A stretch of DNA of 64,000 bases from Litorivivens sp041624475 (GCF_041624475.1 NZ_JBFJUX010000001.1:372001-436000); one strand, 5' to 3'; counted from the stretch's first letter, positions 1-9,233 are shown. Made by a program: numbers and translations. Notes: generated by a model not told the origin, from the letters alone.

Positions 1-224
1 CCGTGATCTATGACGCCGGGGCCGATGTGCATGCGGACGATGACCTCGGCCATTTTGAGCTCAGCACACAGGGCATTTATCAGCGCGACCGGTTGGTGCT
101 TGAGCGCTGCGCGTTGCTGGGTCTGCCGGTGTCGGCGGTCATCGGCGGGGGTTACCAGCGCGATATGGCCGCCTTGAGCAACGTGCACTTGCAGCTGTTT
201 CGCGCCGCCGGCGTGGTGGGCTGA
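1..224 (+). CDS. Histone deacetylase-family protein, C-terminal fragment
   Basis: The reading frame is open from the window edge, so only the last 73 or so residues are seen. The stretch YDAGADVHADDDLGHF matches the conserved aspartate-rich loop of bacterial class IV-like histone deacetylases and acetoin-utilisation (AcuC-like) amidohydrolases, where the Asp residues sit at the zinc site. The tail with SAVIGGGYQRD fits the usual glycine-rich end of that family. These enzymes remove acyl groups from lysine or small amines; the substrate cannot be told from this fragment. It ends about 100 bases before the MATE gene on the same strand. Confidence 0.75.
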   Translation, partial: VIYDAGADVHADDDLGHFELSTQGIYQRDRLVLERCALLGLPVSAVIGGGYQRDMAALSNVHLQLFRAAGVVG

Positions 225-326
225 CGCTCAGCGCAGTGTTTGTTTTGAGGCTGAAACGCCGACGCGAGCCTCGCGTCCCGGCGACCACCTCGGTATGATC
301 CTCTCCTTTTAGTTATCGACCGACCC

Positions 327-1685
327 ATGACCTCTTCCCGCCGTGAACTCAAAGCTCTGCTGGCGCTCGCCCTACCCATTCTCGGTGGGCAGCTGGCGCA
401 GACCGCTAACGGGTTTGTGGATACGGTGATGGCGGGACGGGTCAGCGCCAATGACCTGGCCGCCGTGGCGGTGGGTGCCAGTGTCTGGGTGCCGCTGTAT
501 CTGTTTATGACCGGCGTGTTGATGAGCGTGACGCCGATTCTGTCGCGTCATCTGGGTGGTGAGCGACTGGAGCGCATCAATCCGCTGGCGCAGCAGGCCC
601 TGTGGTTGTCGCTGGGGCTGGGTATGCTGGGTTTTCTGGTGCTGCGCAGCATGGGGCCGGTGCTTGTGGTGATGGAGGTGGATACCGCCATTCGCCCACT
701 GGTGGATGACTACCTCAAAGCCCTTAGCTGGGGTATGCCCGGCGCGGCCCTGTGGCTGGCGCTGCGCAGTTACACCGAGGCCATGTCGCACACGCGTCCG
801 GTGTTGTGGATCAGCGTGATCGGGCTGGCCGTGAACATTCCCTGCAATTACGTGCTGATCTACGGTAAGTTGGGTTTTCCGGAAATGGGCGGCGTCGGTT
901 GCGGCTGGGCGACCTCGCTGGTGCTTTGGCTGATGGCATTGTTGATGGCCGGCTATGTGGCGGTACACCGGGTTTATCAGGGCGCGCGGCTGCAGCTGCG
1001 CGAGCGCCACCTGGAGTGGCGCAATCTGTTTTATATGCTGCGCCTCGGTTTGCCGGTGGGGTTGTCGATCTTTTTTGAAGTAAGCATCTTTTCAGTGATT
1101 GCTCTGCTGATCAGTCGCCTAGGTGCCGAGACGGTGGCGGGGCATCAGATTGCCCTGAATTTTACCGCGTTGATTTTCATGGTGCCTTTGAGTTTTGCAC
1201 TGGCCACCACCGTGCGCGTGGGAAGGGCGAGGGGGCGGGAAGATCAGGCGGCGCTGCGTGAGGCGATTGGGACGTCCATGCGGGTGAGTCTTGGTATTGG
1301 ATTGTTTGCGTCGATCGCGCTGCTATTGGGTCGCCATCATATCCCCCTGATCTATACCGATAACAGCGGCGTGCAGACCCTGGCGGCCTACCTGCTGATT
1401 TTTGCGGCGCTGTATCAGGTGTCGGATGCGATACAGGTGTGGGCCAGTGGCTGTCTGCGCGGATTTGAAGATACCGCCTGGCCGATGGTGCTGACGCTAT
1501 TATCTTACTGGGGGCTGGGATTGCCACTGGGTTATGTGCTGGGCTTGACCGATCTGCTGGTGCCCGCCATGGGCCCCGCCGGATTCTGGATTGGTCTGGT
1601 GGCGGGCCTCAGTGGCGCGGCGCTATTGCTCGGCGTGCGCCTGATCTGGCGGATGCGACAACCCTTGAGTGTAAGAGCCTTGTGA
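327..1685 (+). CDS. MATE family multidrug efflux pump (NorM-like)
   Basis: This 452-residue inner-membrane protein is the usual length of a MATE exporter, which uses a Na+ or H+ gradient to expel cationic drugs or metabolites. The N-terminal stretch (residues about 10-40) with PILGGQLAQTANGFVDTVMAGR is the family hallmark, and the whole chain alternates hydrophobic helices consistent with 12 segments in two halves. The second half repeats the pattern from about residue 230 (LPVGLSIFFEVS). The ATG chosen follows a purine-poor leader, but no upstream in-frame alternative is better. It ends 7 bases before the convergent selO gene. Confidence 0.93.
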   Translation: MTSSRRELKALLALALPILGGQLAQTANGFVDTVMAGRVSANDLAAVAVGASVWVPLYLFMTGVLMSVTPILSRHLGGERLERINPLAQQALWLSLGLGMLGFLVLRSMGPVLVVMEVDTAIRPLVDDYLKALSWGMPGAALWLALRSYTEAMSHTRPVLWISVIGLAVNIPCNYVLIYGKLGFPEMGGVGCGWATSLVLWLMALLMAGYVAVHRVYQGARLQLRERHLEWRNLFYMLRLGLPVGLSIFFEVSIFSVIALLISRLGAETVAGHQIALNFTALIFMVPLSFALATTVRVGRARGREDQAALREAIGTSMRVSLGIGLFASIALLLGRHHIPLIYTDNSGVQTLAAYLLIFAALYQVSDAIQVWASGCLRGFEDTAWPMVLTLLSYWGLGLPLGYVLGLTDLLVPAMGPAGFWIGLVAGLSGAALLLGVRLIWRMRQPLSVRAL

Positions 1686-1692
1686 TACCCAA

Positions 1693-3159
1693 TCAGGTCC
1701 CGCAAAAGGTTTGTGAGACCGCTTCGTCAGGCTGTGCCGGGCGCGCGTAGTCAAGGTGGTCGACGTTGTCTGCAAAGGGTTTTTGCAGCAGCGCATTCAG
1801 GCGGTGAAAGGGTGCAAAGTCGCCCTGATTGGCCGCGCGAATGGCTTCTTCTACCCGGTGGTTGCGGGGAATAAACAGGGGGTTGCTGCCTAGCATGGTA
1901 TCGGCGCGCTCGGCTTTGTTCTGCTGGCTGCTGTCGATGCGCTGCTGCCAGCGCTCAAGCCAGTCGGAAAAGGCGGGCGTAAAATCCCACAGCGCTTTGA
2001 CAGTGTCGGTGCCGGCGGCGCGTTCAGCAAGGCGCCGAAAGGCCAGGGTAAAGTCAGCGCGCTCTTGCTTCAGCAGGTCGAAAAAGTCGGTCGCCAGGGC
2101 TTCGTCTTCGTCGCGGTAATCTCCCAAGCCAAACTTGCGGACCAGAATGTTCTGGTAGGCCTGAACGTGCACATCGGGGTAGCGGTTCACTTCAGCCTGG
2201 GCAATTTTGACGGCTTCGTCTTCGTCATCGTGCAACAGGGGCAGCAACGCCTGCGCCAGGCCGGCAAGATTCCAGTGGCCGATGTGGGGCTGGTTGCCGT
2301 AGGCATAACGGCCGCCGTGATCGATGGAGCTGAACACGGTGGCGGGATCAAAGGCTTCCATAAAGGCGCAGGGACCGTAGTCGATAGTCTCACCGCAGAG
2401 CAACATGTTGTCGGTATTCATGACCCCGTGAATAAACCCGAGCCCTTGCCACTGGGCGATCAACTTCGCCTGCCGTTCGATAATGCAGCGCAACAACGCC
2501 TGAATTGGGGTGTCAGAGTCGCGGCAGTCGGGATAGTGGCGCTCGATAACGTGGTCGCAAAGGGCGCGCAGGCCATCGGTATCCTTGCGCGAGGCAAAGT
2601 ACTGCGCAGTGCCGACGCGAATGTGGCTGCTGGCGACACGGGTGAGAATGGCGCCCGGCAAAGCTTCTTCCCGATAAACCGGTTCGCCGGTTGTGACGGC
2701 AGCGAGGGCGCGGGTGGTGGGCACGCCGAGAGCGTGCATGGCCTCGCTCAGAATATACTCACGCACCACCGGCCCAAGTGGCGATTTACCGTCGCCGCCG
2801 CGCGAATAGGGTGTACGACCTGAGCCCTTGAGTTGTATGTCGTAGCGCTGCTGGTTCTGCGCAATAACTTCGCCGATGAGCAGGGCGCGACCGTCGCCGA
2901 GTTGCGGGTTCCAGGAACCGAACTGAAAACCGGCGTAGACGGTGGCGATCGGGTCGGCAGAGTCGGGGAAAGCGCGACCGCTGAGCATGTCGAGTCCGGC
3001 GGGGGATTGCAGCCAGTCGCTGTCCAGATTCAGAAAACGCGCCAGCTCGGTGTTAACCGCAATCAACTCGGGTTGGGGCACGTGTTCAGCGCCCTGACGA
3101 TGGTAAAAGTGCGCCGGGAGCGCGGCGTAGGTGTTCTGAAAAACGGGTGCGTTTGGCAT
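1693..3159 (-). CDS. selO: Protein adenylyltransferase SelO (YdiU family)
   Basis: SelO is a pseudokinase-fold enzyme that transfers AMP to Ser, Thr or Tyr of target proteins and is linked to oxidative stress. The 488-residue length is normal. The motifs DGRALLIGEV, KGSGRTPYSRGGDGKSPLGPVVREYI (nucleotide-binding region, about residues 90-140) and IHGVMNTDNMLL (catalytic region, about residue 245) are characteristic. The C-terminus ends in Cys-Gly-Thr, placing a cysteine third from the end, the position that is selenocysteine in many eukaryotic homologues and cysteine in bacteria. It is convergent with the MATE gene and has its own upstream region. Confidence 0.95.
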   Translation of the reverse strand: MPNAPVFQNTYAALPAHFYHRQGAEHVPQPELIAVNTELARFLNLDSDWLQSPAGLDMLSGRAFPDSADPIATVYAGFQFGSWNPQLGDGRALLIGEVIAQNQQRYDIQLKGSGRTPYSRGGDGKSPLGPVVREYILSEAMHALGVPTTRALAAVTTGEPVYREEALPGAILTRVASSHIRVGTAQYFASRKDTDGLRALCDHVIERHYPDCRDSDTPIQALLRCIIERQAKLIAQWQGLGFIHGVMNTDNMLLCGETIDYGPCAFMEAFDPATVFSSIDHGGRYAYGNQPHIGHWNLAGLAQALLPLLHDDEDEAVKIAQAEVNRYPDVHVQAYQNILVRKFGLGDYRDEDEALATDFFDLLKQERADFTLAFRRLAERAAGTDTVKALWDFTPAFSDWLERWQQRIDSSQQNKAERADTMLGSNPLFIPRNHRVEEAIRAANQGDFAPFHRLNALLQKPFADNVDHLDYARPAQPDEAVSQTFCGT

Positions 3160-3299
3160 AAGAATTCATGTAGCTGATTAAGGCTATCACTCTACCATCA
3201 GACGCGACTCCCTTGCGAAGCTGCAGAGCACACCGCAGAATGGGGCGCGCTTCTTTTCTCAAGAAATCACAAAAATTCTAAAAAACAGGCGATAAATTA

Positions 3300-4424
3300 A
3301 TGACCTTGCTTTCTTCCGACCACCATATCGCGATTCTGGCCCTGTTGCTGGTGATTGTTGCGCTGGGCATGGCGATGGAAAAACGCCCTCGCATCGGCCA
3401 GTTCGGGGTGTTGTTTATCATTCTGTTTCCGGCGTTGCTCAGTGCGCTGAACGTGATGCCGCGGGCGGCGACGGTTTACAGCATTGTGGTGCAGGAATTT
3501 GTGCCCCTGTCGTTGCCGATGCTCCTGTTTCAGGCGGATTTGCGCCGTATCTGGCGTGAATCCGGGCGGGTAATCATCGCTTTTCTCGGTGCGGCGATGG
3601 CGACGGTCGTGGGCGCGTTGATTGCACTGCCGCTGGTGAATCTGGGGGCTGAAGAAGGTGTGTGGGCTGGCATTCTCACGGCCGGTTTTATTGGTGGCAG
3701 TGCCAACGCCGGCTCGGTGGCGGTGGCGATGAATAAAGCCAGCGACCCGATGATGGGCGTGGCGGTCGCCTCGGTGTTTGCGGTGGCGGTCCCCTTTCTG
3801 GCCTTGCTGCTGACCTTGCCCAACATGCCGAAGCTGTGGCGCTGGTTCAGTCCGGAGCCGCTGACGCATGTATCCCTGCCTGGAGCGACTGGCAGTGTCA
3901 GCAGTCGCGGTATCAGTGCGCTGAGTCTGGCAGCCTCGCTGGCCCTCAGTGCCGCCATTGTCGCGGCAAGTGATTACACTGCGCAGTGGTTGAATTACGG
4001 CCCGGCCAAGTTCCTGATGATTACCCTGCTGAGTGTGGTTTTTGCCACTCTGCTGCCACGACAGGCGGCGCGTTTGAATGGCCATTACGAGCTGGGCCAG
4101 ATTCTGATTTACTGTTTTTTTGCGGTGATCGGGGTGCAGATCAATTTTGTGCTGGCGTTGACCGAGGGCCTGCAGATCATGCTGTTTACCGCCATTCTGC
4201 TGACGGTGCATCTGGTGTTACTGGCAGTGTTTGGGCGCCTGCTGAAACTGAACGGCGCAGAGCTGGCGGTGGCTTCAAACGCCTGTATTCTCAGCCCGCC
4301 GACCGCGGCGGCCATGGCCGTCGCGAGGGGCTGGCATGCTCTGGTCACGCCCGCGCTGCTGTGCGGGGTGTTTGGCTATGCCATTGCCAATTTGGTGGGC
4401 ATTACGCTGGCTGAGCTGCTCTGA
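3300..4424 (+). CDS. DUF819 family membrane protein
   Basis: This 374-residue protein is almost entirely hydrophobic, with about 10-11 predicted membrane helices. The glycine-rich segment GFIGGSANAGSVAVAMNKA (about residues 120-140) and LQADLR-type motif after the third helix match the DUF819 (YjcL-like) family. The family resembles ion-coupled carriers but its substrate is unknown. It is flanked by selO, divergently, and by ntrC, convergently, so the context gives no functional hint. A short AT-rich leader precedes the ATG. Confidence 0.85.
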   Translation: MTLLSSDHHIAILALLLVIVALGMAMEKRPRIGQFGVLFIILFPALLSALNVMPRAATVYSIVVQEFVPLSLPMLLFQADLRRIWRESGRVIIAFLGAAMATVVGALIALPLVNLGAEEGVWAGILTAGFIGGSANAGSVAVAMNKASDPMMGVAVASVFAVAVPFLALLLTLPNMPKLWRWFSPEPLTHVSLPGATGSVSSRGISALSLAASLALSAAIVAASDYTAQWLNYGPAKFLMITLLSVVFATLLPRQAARLNGHYELGQILIYCFFAVIGVQINFVLALTEGLQIMLFTAILLTVHLVLLAVFGRLLKLNGAELAVASNACILSPPTAAAMAVARGWHALVTPALLCGVFGYAIANLVGITLAELL

Positions 4425-4453
4425 TTTTTCGCCTTCTTCCTCCGGGAGAGGGC

Positions 4454-5890
4454 TTAGTCCTCCAGATCATCCCCGCCCATGCCCAGTTCCTTGATCTTGC
4501 GGGTCAGGGTGTTGCGGCCCCAGCCCAGCAGGTTTGACGCATCCCGGCGCCGGCCCTGGGTGTAGTTGAGGGCGGCTTCAATCATGATGCGTTCAAACTG
4601 AGGAACAGCGCGATCGAGCAGACGGTCGCGACCGAGCAGCAGTTCCTGATCGGCCCAGTGACGCAGATTGTCCTGCCAGTGGACGCTGGGAACACCGGGT
4701 GCGGTTTCGGCATCTTTTGCCGGTTGTTCCAGCATTTCTGGTGGCAGGTCATTGATATGAATGTCGCGACCGGAGGCCATGACGGTCAGCCAGCGACAGG
4801 TGTTTTCAAGCTGCCGCACGTTACCCGGCCAGGGCAGTTTGGTGATGTACTCTTCTGCTTCCGGGCGCAGCCGTTTCGGCTCTACATTCAGCTCGGTGGC
4901 GGCCTGCTTGAAGAAGTGCTTGGCGAGCATGTGAATATCTTCGCGGCGCTCGGCCAGGCGCGGAATGTGTATGCGGATAACGTTCAGGCGGTGAAATAAA
5001 TCCTCGCGAAACTTGTGGGCCTGCACCAGTTTTTCCAGATCCTGGTGGGTGGCGGCAATGATGCGCACATCCACTTTTACCGAAGTGTGACCGCCTACCC
5101 GGTAAAATTCGCCGTCAGCTAACACGCGCAGTAAGCGGGTCTGGGTTTCGGCCGGCATGTCACCGATTTCATCGAGAAACAGGGTGCCGCCATTGGCCTG
5201 CTCAAAGCGGCCCCGGCGCTGGGAGCCGGCTCCCGTAAAGGCGCCTTTTTCATGGCCGAACAGTTCTGACTCCATCAGGTCGCGGGGAATGGCGGCCATA
5301 TTCAGGGCGATAAAGGGTTTGTCGGCGCGAGGGCTGTGGCGATGCAGGGCGTGAGCCACCAGCTCCTTGCCGGTGCCGGATTCGCCGTTGATCAGCACGG
5401 TGATGTTGGAGTGAGCGAGGCGACCGATGGCGCGAAAGACTTCCTGCATGGCCGGCGCTTCGCCGATGATCTCCGGCGTTTCATAGTTGTCGGCGGCCGG
5501 TGCAGCGTTTTTGCGTTTGTTGGTGTGCTCCAGCGCACGCTGGATGGTTGCCACCACTTCGTCCACATCAAAGGGTTTGGGCAGGTATTCAAAGGCGCCG
5601 CCCTGGTAGGAGGCCACGGCGCTGTCCAGGTCCGAGTGGGCGGTGGTGATGATGACAGGCAGGCCGTGGTAGTTCTCGGTGATTTTGGTGAGCAGCCCCA
5701 GCCCGTCGATGCCGGGCATGCGGATGTCGCTGATGATGGCGTCAGGGGTGCCGGTATCCAGTTGGGTCAGCAGTTCGTCACCGCTCTCAAAGGACTGGGT
5801 GTCAATATTGGCCTGGTTCAAAGCTTTTTCCAGTACCCAGCGGATGGATCGGTCGTCGTCTGCTATCCAGACGGTGTGCGGCTTGCTCAT
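4454..5890 (-). CDS. ntrC: Nitrogen regulator NtrC (sigma-54 activator)
   Basis: NtrC is the response regulator that activates sigma-54 promoters of nitrogen-assimilation genes when phosphorylated by NtrB. The 478 residues show a receiver domain (DDDR near residue 10, phospho-acceptor in IISDIRMPG about residue 54), an AAA+ domain with Walker A GESGTGKE and the sigma-54 contact loop GAFTGA, and a C-terminal helix-turn-helix (ASNLLGWGRNTLTRKIKEL). I chose the ATG at 5890 because it gives MSKPHTVWIADDD and overlaps the ntrB stop by four bases (ATGA). A longer in-frame start at 5950 would add 20 unrelated residues lying inside ntrB. Confidence 0.97.
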   Translation of the reverse strand: MSKPHTVWIADDDRSIRWVLEKALNQANIDTQSFESGDELLTQLDTGTPDAIISDIRMPGIDGLGLLTKITENYHGLPVIITTAHSDLDSAVASYQGGAFEYLPKPFDVDEVVATIQRALEHTNKRKNAAPAADNYETPEIIGEAPAMQEVFRAIGRLAHSNITVLINGESGTGKELVAHALHRHSPRADKPFIALNMAAIPRDLMESELFGHEKGAFTGAGSQRRGRFEQANGGTLFLDEIGDMPAETQTRLLRVLADGEFYRVGGHTSVKVDVRIIAATHQDLEKLVQAHKFREDLFHRLNVIRIHIPRLAERREDIHMLAKHFFKQAATELNVEPKRLRPEAEEYITKLPWPGNVRQLENTCRWLTVMASGRDIHINDLPPEMLEQPAKDAETAPGVPSVHWQDNLRHWADQELLLGRDRLLDRAVPQFERIMIEAALNYTQGRRRDASNLLGWGRNTLTRKIKELGMGGDDLED

Positions 5891-6966
5891 GCGGCTAACT
5901 CCAGAGGTATGTTGAGCGTAAACACGGTATTGCCGGGTTCGCTCGAGCATTCAATCAGTCCACGGTGGCGGTTGATGATGGACTGGGAAATGGACAGGCC
6001 CAGGCCGGTGCCTTCGGGGCGACCACTGACCATGGGCAGGAAGATGGCTTCGCGCACGCTGTCGGCGATACCGGGGCCGTTGTCGATCACATCCACGCGG
6101 CAGACCAGCTTGTAACGGTGAGAGCCGATGGTGAACTGGCGCATGGTGCGGGTGCGCAATACGATGCGCGGATCTTCAATACTGAGGTTCTGCTGTTGCA
6201 GGGCCTGAACGGCATTGCGCACGATGTTCAGCGTCGCCTGGATCAGCTGTTCGCGATCGGCAATCAGCTCGGGAATACTGGGGTCATAGTCGCGCACGAT
6301 CTTTACGCTAACGCCGCCTTCCGCCTCAACCAGATGGCGCACCCGCTCCAGCACTTCGTGAATGTTGGTGGGCTCCATTTTCAGACTTTGATTGGGGCCG
6401 AGCATGTTATCCACCAGATTGCGCAGGCGGTCCGCCTCTTCAATGATGATGTTGGTGTAGTCGTTAAGGCTGTCGTCGGGCAGCTCACGCGCCAGCAATT
6501 GCGCGGCACCGCGCAGGCCGCCGAGGGGATTTTTGATTTCATGGGCCAGGCCGCGAATCAATACCCGGGCGTGCTCCTGGCTGGAGAACAGACCTTCTTC
6601 ACGGCTGATGCGCAGCAGTCTGTCCAGCGGCTGAAGTTCGATGATCAGGGATTTTCGCCCTGAGGTCTCGTAGACCGGGGTGACCGCAAAATCGACGGTG
6701 ATTTTCTCGCCGGTCTGCAGGGACAGCTGGGCCTCGCGCTTGGTGTAAGCGTTAAAGTTATTGATCGCGTCGAGCAGGTTGATCATCGCATCTTCGGGTT
6801 CAAAGAACAGCTTGGTGACCGAGTGGCCTGTCATGCGCAGGCGTGACACTGCCAGCAGGGCTTCTGCCGCCGGGTTGAGGTAACTCACCGTCAGGTTCGG
6901 CTCCACCAGAATGATGGCCGTTTTCAGGTTGTCGAGAATGCGGTGGTGAAGATTATCCGGTGCCAT
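5887..6966 (-). CDS. glnL: Nitrogen sensor histidine kinase NtrB
   Basis: NtrB phosphorylates or dephosphorylates NtrC under control of PII protein, thereby reporting nitrogen status. The 359-residue soluble protein has an N-terminal PAS domain (about residues 5-120), the phospho-acceptor histidine in GLAHEIKNPLGGLRG (about residue 140) and ATP-binding motifs including DNGPGIADSV and GTGLGLSISQ. There are no membrane helices, as expected for NtrB. Its 3' end overlaps ntrC by four bases, so the two are translated as a pair. A candidate NtrC operator lies upstream at 7130-7146. Confidence 0.97.
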   Translation of the reverse strand: MAPDNLHHRILDNLKTAIILVEPNLTVSYLNPAAEALLAVSRLRMTGHSVTKLFFEPEDAMINLLDAINNFNAYTKREAQLSLQTGEKITVDFAVTPVYETSGRKSLIIELQPLDRLLRISREEGLFSSQEHARVLIRGLAHEIKNPLGGLRGAAQLLARELPDDSLNDYTNIIIEEADRLRNLVDNMLGPNQSLKMEPTNIHEVLERVRHLVEAEGGVSVKIVRDYDPSIPELIADREQLIQATLNIVRNAVQALQQQNLSIEDPRIVLRTRTMRQFTIGSHRYKLVCRVDVIDNGPGIADSVREAIFLPMVSGRPEGTGLGLSISQSIINRHRGLIECSSEPGNTVFTLNIPLELAA

Positions 6967-7116
6967 GCGGGTGCTTGAACTCCTTTCTATCTTAGTCCTG
7001 AAAGCAATTTCCGGGCCATCGAGTCGAGGGTGAGCCCGGTGGGCAGCGCGCAGCAGCGTGGGTCTGCAGCGGCGGGTGACGATGGGGGGTCACTAAAACG
7101 AGGCGTTGCACTCTCC

Positions 7117-7122
7117 AGTATA
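7117..7122 (-). promoter_or_regulatory. Candidate -10 of the ntrBC promoter
   Basis: On the minus strand this reads TATACT, a 5/6 match to the sigma-70 -10 box. A TTGCAC hexamer lies upstream but the 19-base spacing is long. It would start transcription around 7110, giving a leader of about 145 bases to ntrB. The adjacent NtrC box covers the -35 region, which is the layout of a promoter repressed by NtrC. No transcript evidence is available. Confidence 0.45.
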
Positions 7123-7129
7123 GCGCAGG

Positions 7130-7146
7130 CGCACCTAAATGGTGCA
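7130..7146. promoter_or_regulatory. NtrC binding site upstream of ntrBC
   Basis: The 17-base sequence CGCACCTAAATGGTGCA matches the NtrC consensus TGCACC-N5-GGTGCA at 11 of 12 defined positions. It lies 164 bases upstream of the ntrB start and just downstream of the DUF4124 stop codon. In enteric bacteria NtrC binds between glnA and ntrB and represses a sigma-70 promoter there; the same role is inferred here. Confidence 0.75.
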
Positions 7147-7157
7147 AAGGGGTCGGC

Positions 7158-7718
7158 TTACCGGCTCCCGGGCCACTGGGCGGTGATGCTGGTGATGTCG
7201 GATTGCCCCAGAACCTTGCCGTCGCGATCCAGTACCCGGGCACTGATCTGGTGCCCGCCGGGAGTGAGGCGCTCTATCCGGGTTTGATAGCTGGAGCCTG
7301 CGCCGAGGCTTTCACCATTGTGCAGGAATTCCAGCTGATGCTTGGGCAGCAGCGGCGGGTTAACGGTTGCGCTGACATTGGTTCCGCGCAGGCCGTTGGC
7401 GATAAAGTCGCCGTCGGCAGGGTGGGTGATGGCCACTTCATAGCCGGAGCTGTAGGTGTCGGCTTTCTTCTTCTCGGGCCGGGCCGTGGGTTTTACGGCC
7501 GGTGCGCGGTTGGGCTCCTTCACCTCTACCTGCTCAGCGCCCCGGCTGGGCTGGTCGCTGAATACCGTCTGGCCCTGCTCATCGGTGGAGCGATAAATGA
7601 CGGTGCCGCCGTTCTTCTTGTCCGCGTCGGCAAGGGCCGCGCCGGCTGCTATTGTCGCCAGCAGAATCAGGGCGGGCAGTCGGTTCTGGGTTCTGGCTGG
7701 CATGTGTGTTGGTGTCAT
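7158..7718 (-). CDS. Periplasmic DUF4124-domain protein
   Basis: The 186-residue protein starts with a signal peptide (hydrophobic stretch LPALILLATIAAGAALA, likely cut after ALA near residue 30). Next comes a DUF4124 domain, recognisable by VIYRSTDEQGQTVFSDQPS (about residues 39-60). A charged linker rich in Pro, Lys and Arg follows, then a beta-rich module with LEFLHNGESLG and GGHQISARVLDRDG, typical of an Ig-like domain. The family function is unknown. It sits between glnA and ntrBC on the same strand, a place where many gammaproteobacteria carry such a gene, but nothing shows that it takes part in nitrogen control. Confidence 0.82.
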   Translation of the reverse strand: MTPTHMPARTQNRLPALILLATIAAGAALADADKKNGGTVIYRSTDEQGQTVFSDQPSRGAEQVEVKEPNRAPAVKPTARPEKKKADTYSSGYEVAITHPADGDFIANGLRGTNVSATVNPPLLPKHQLEFLHNGESLGAGSSYQTRIERLTPGGHQISARVLDRDGKVLGQSDITSITAQWPGSR

Positions 7719-7780
7719 TGTTTTATAGTCATCCGACAGTAGGTAGCCGTCAAGCGGAGATAGTGCAATTTGTGAGAGGC

Positions 7781-7810
7781 AAAAAAAAGCCCGGCACGAG
7801 GCCGGGCTTT
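7781..7810 (-). terminator. Rho-independent terminator of glnA
   Basis: On the minus strand a perfect 7-base stem GCCCGGC / GCCGGGC with a five-base loop is followed directly by eight T residues. It lies 16 bases after the glnA stop codon. It should end most glnA transcripts before the DUF4124 gene, although readthrough into ntrBC is possible. Confidence 0.9.
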
Positions 7811-7826
7811 CGGTGAGCGTTTGCGA

Positions 7827-9233
7827 TTAAACGCTGTAGTACATGTCGAACTCGACCGGGTGAGTGGTCATGTTCAGGCGCTCGACTTCGCCAGCTTTCA
7901 GACCGATGTAGGCATCGATCATGTCGTCGTCGAATACGCCGCCGGCAGTCAGGAACTCGCGGTCTGCGTCCAGAGCCTGCAGAGCCTGTTCCAGTGAAGA
8001 GGCAACGGTCGGGATTTCCGCAGCTTCTTCGGCGGGCAGGTCGTACAGATCCTTGTCAGCAGCGTCGCCGGGGTGGATCTTGTTCTGGATGCCGTCCAGG
8101 CCAGCCATCAGGAAGGCAGCGAACATCAGGTACGGGTTGGCAGACGGATCGCCAAAGCGCACTTCGATGCGGCGTGCTTTCGGGTTGGCAACGTAAGGGA
8201 TACGGATAGAAGCTGAGCGGTTGCGGGCAGAGTAGGCCAGCATGACCGGGGCTTCAAAGCCGGGTACCAGACGCTTGTAGGAGTTGGTAGATGAGTTGGC
8301 AAAGGCGTTCAGGGCACGAGCGTGCTTGATGATACCGCCGATGTAGTACAGGGCAGTTTCAGACAGGCCGCCGTAAGCGTCACCGGCAAACAGGTTCTTG
8401 CCGTCTTTGCTCAGAGACATGTGGCAGTGCATGCCGCTACCGTTGTCGCCAACCAGAGGCTTGGGCATGAAAGTCGCAGTTTTGCCGTAAGCGTGGGCTA
8501 CGTTGTGTACGCAGTACTTCAGGATCTGTACTTCGTCAGCTTTCTTCACGGCAGAGTTGGGGCCAACACCGATTTCACACTGACCGGCTGTGCCGACTTC
8601 GTGGTGGTGTACTTCGATATCCAGACCCATGGCTTCCATTGCATCGCACATGGCGGCGCGCAGGTCATGCAGGCTGTCGACCGGTGGTACGGGGAAGTAA
8701 CCGCCTTTAACGCCAGGACGGTGACCGAAGTTGCCGTCTTCAAATACCTTGTTGGAAGACCAGGCGGCTTCATCAGAGCTGATGGCGTAGCCTGCACCGC
8801 TGATGTCTGCGTGCCATTTAACGTCGTCAAATACGAAGAATTCGGGCTCCGGGCCAAACAGTGCGCCATCGGCGACGCCGGTAGACTTCAGGTACTCTTC
8901 GGCGCGGGCAGCGATGGAGCGCGGGTCGCGGTTGTAGCCCTGCATGGTTGAAGGCTCAACGATGTTACAGCGCACGATAACGGTGGGGTCATCGGTGAAG
9001 GGGTCGATAACAGAGGCAGAATCGTCCGGCATGAGGATCATGTCGGATTCATTGATGCCTTTCCAGCCAGAGATGGAGGAGCCGTCGAACATCTTGCCTT
9101 CTTCGAAGAAAGAGTCATCAATCTCCTTGACTGGCAGAGTTACGTGCTGCTCTTTACCTTTGGTGTCGGTAAAGCGCAGGTCGACCCATTTGGCTTCATT
9201 GTCTTTGATAAGTTTCAGAGTATGCTCTGACAT
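7827..9233 (-). CDS. glnA: Glutamine synthetase type I (GlnA)
   Basis: GlnA joins ammonia to glutamate using ATP and is the main route of ammonium assimilation at low nitrogen. The 468-residue length is that of the dodecameric GSI-beta form. Visible signatures are FDGSSI-GW near residue 50, the ATP-site stretch KPLVGDNGSGMHCHMSL (about residue 255), the RRIEVRFGDPSANPY region, and the adenylylation-site context DLYDLPAEE (about residue 398), so activity is probably controlled by GlnE. Transcription is likely from the sigma-54 promoter at 9345-9359. Confidence 0.98.
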   Translation of the reverse strand: MSEHTLKLIKDNEAKWVDLRFTDTKGKEQHVTLPVKEIDDSFFEEGKMFDGSSISGWKGINESDMILMPDDSASVIDPFTDDPTVIVRCNIVEPSTMQGYNRDPRSIAARAEEYLKSTGVADGALFGPEPEFFVFDDVKWHADISGAGYAISSDEAAWSSNKVFEDGNFGHRPGVKGGYFPVPPVDSLHDLRAAMCDAMEAMGLDIEVHHHEVGTAGQCEIGVGPNSAVKKADEVQILKYCVHNVAHAYGKTATFMPKPLVGDNGSGMHCHMSLSKDGKNLFAGDAYGGLSETALYYIGGIIKHARALNAFANSSTNSYKRLVPGFEAPVMLAYSARNRSASIRIPYVANPKARRIEVRFGDPSANPYLMFAAFLMAGLDGIQNKIHPGDAADKDLYDLPAEEAAEIPTVASSLEQALQALDADREFLTAGGVFDDDMIDAYIGLKAGEVERLNMTTHPVEFDMYYSV

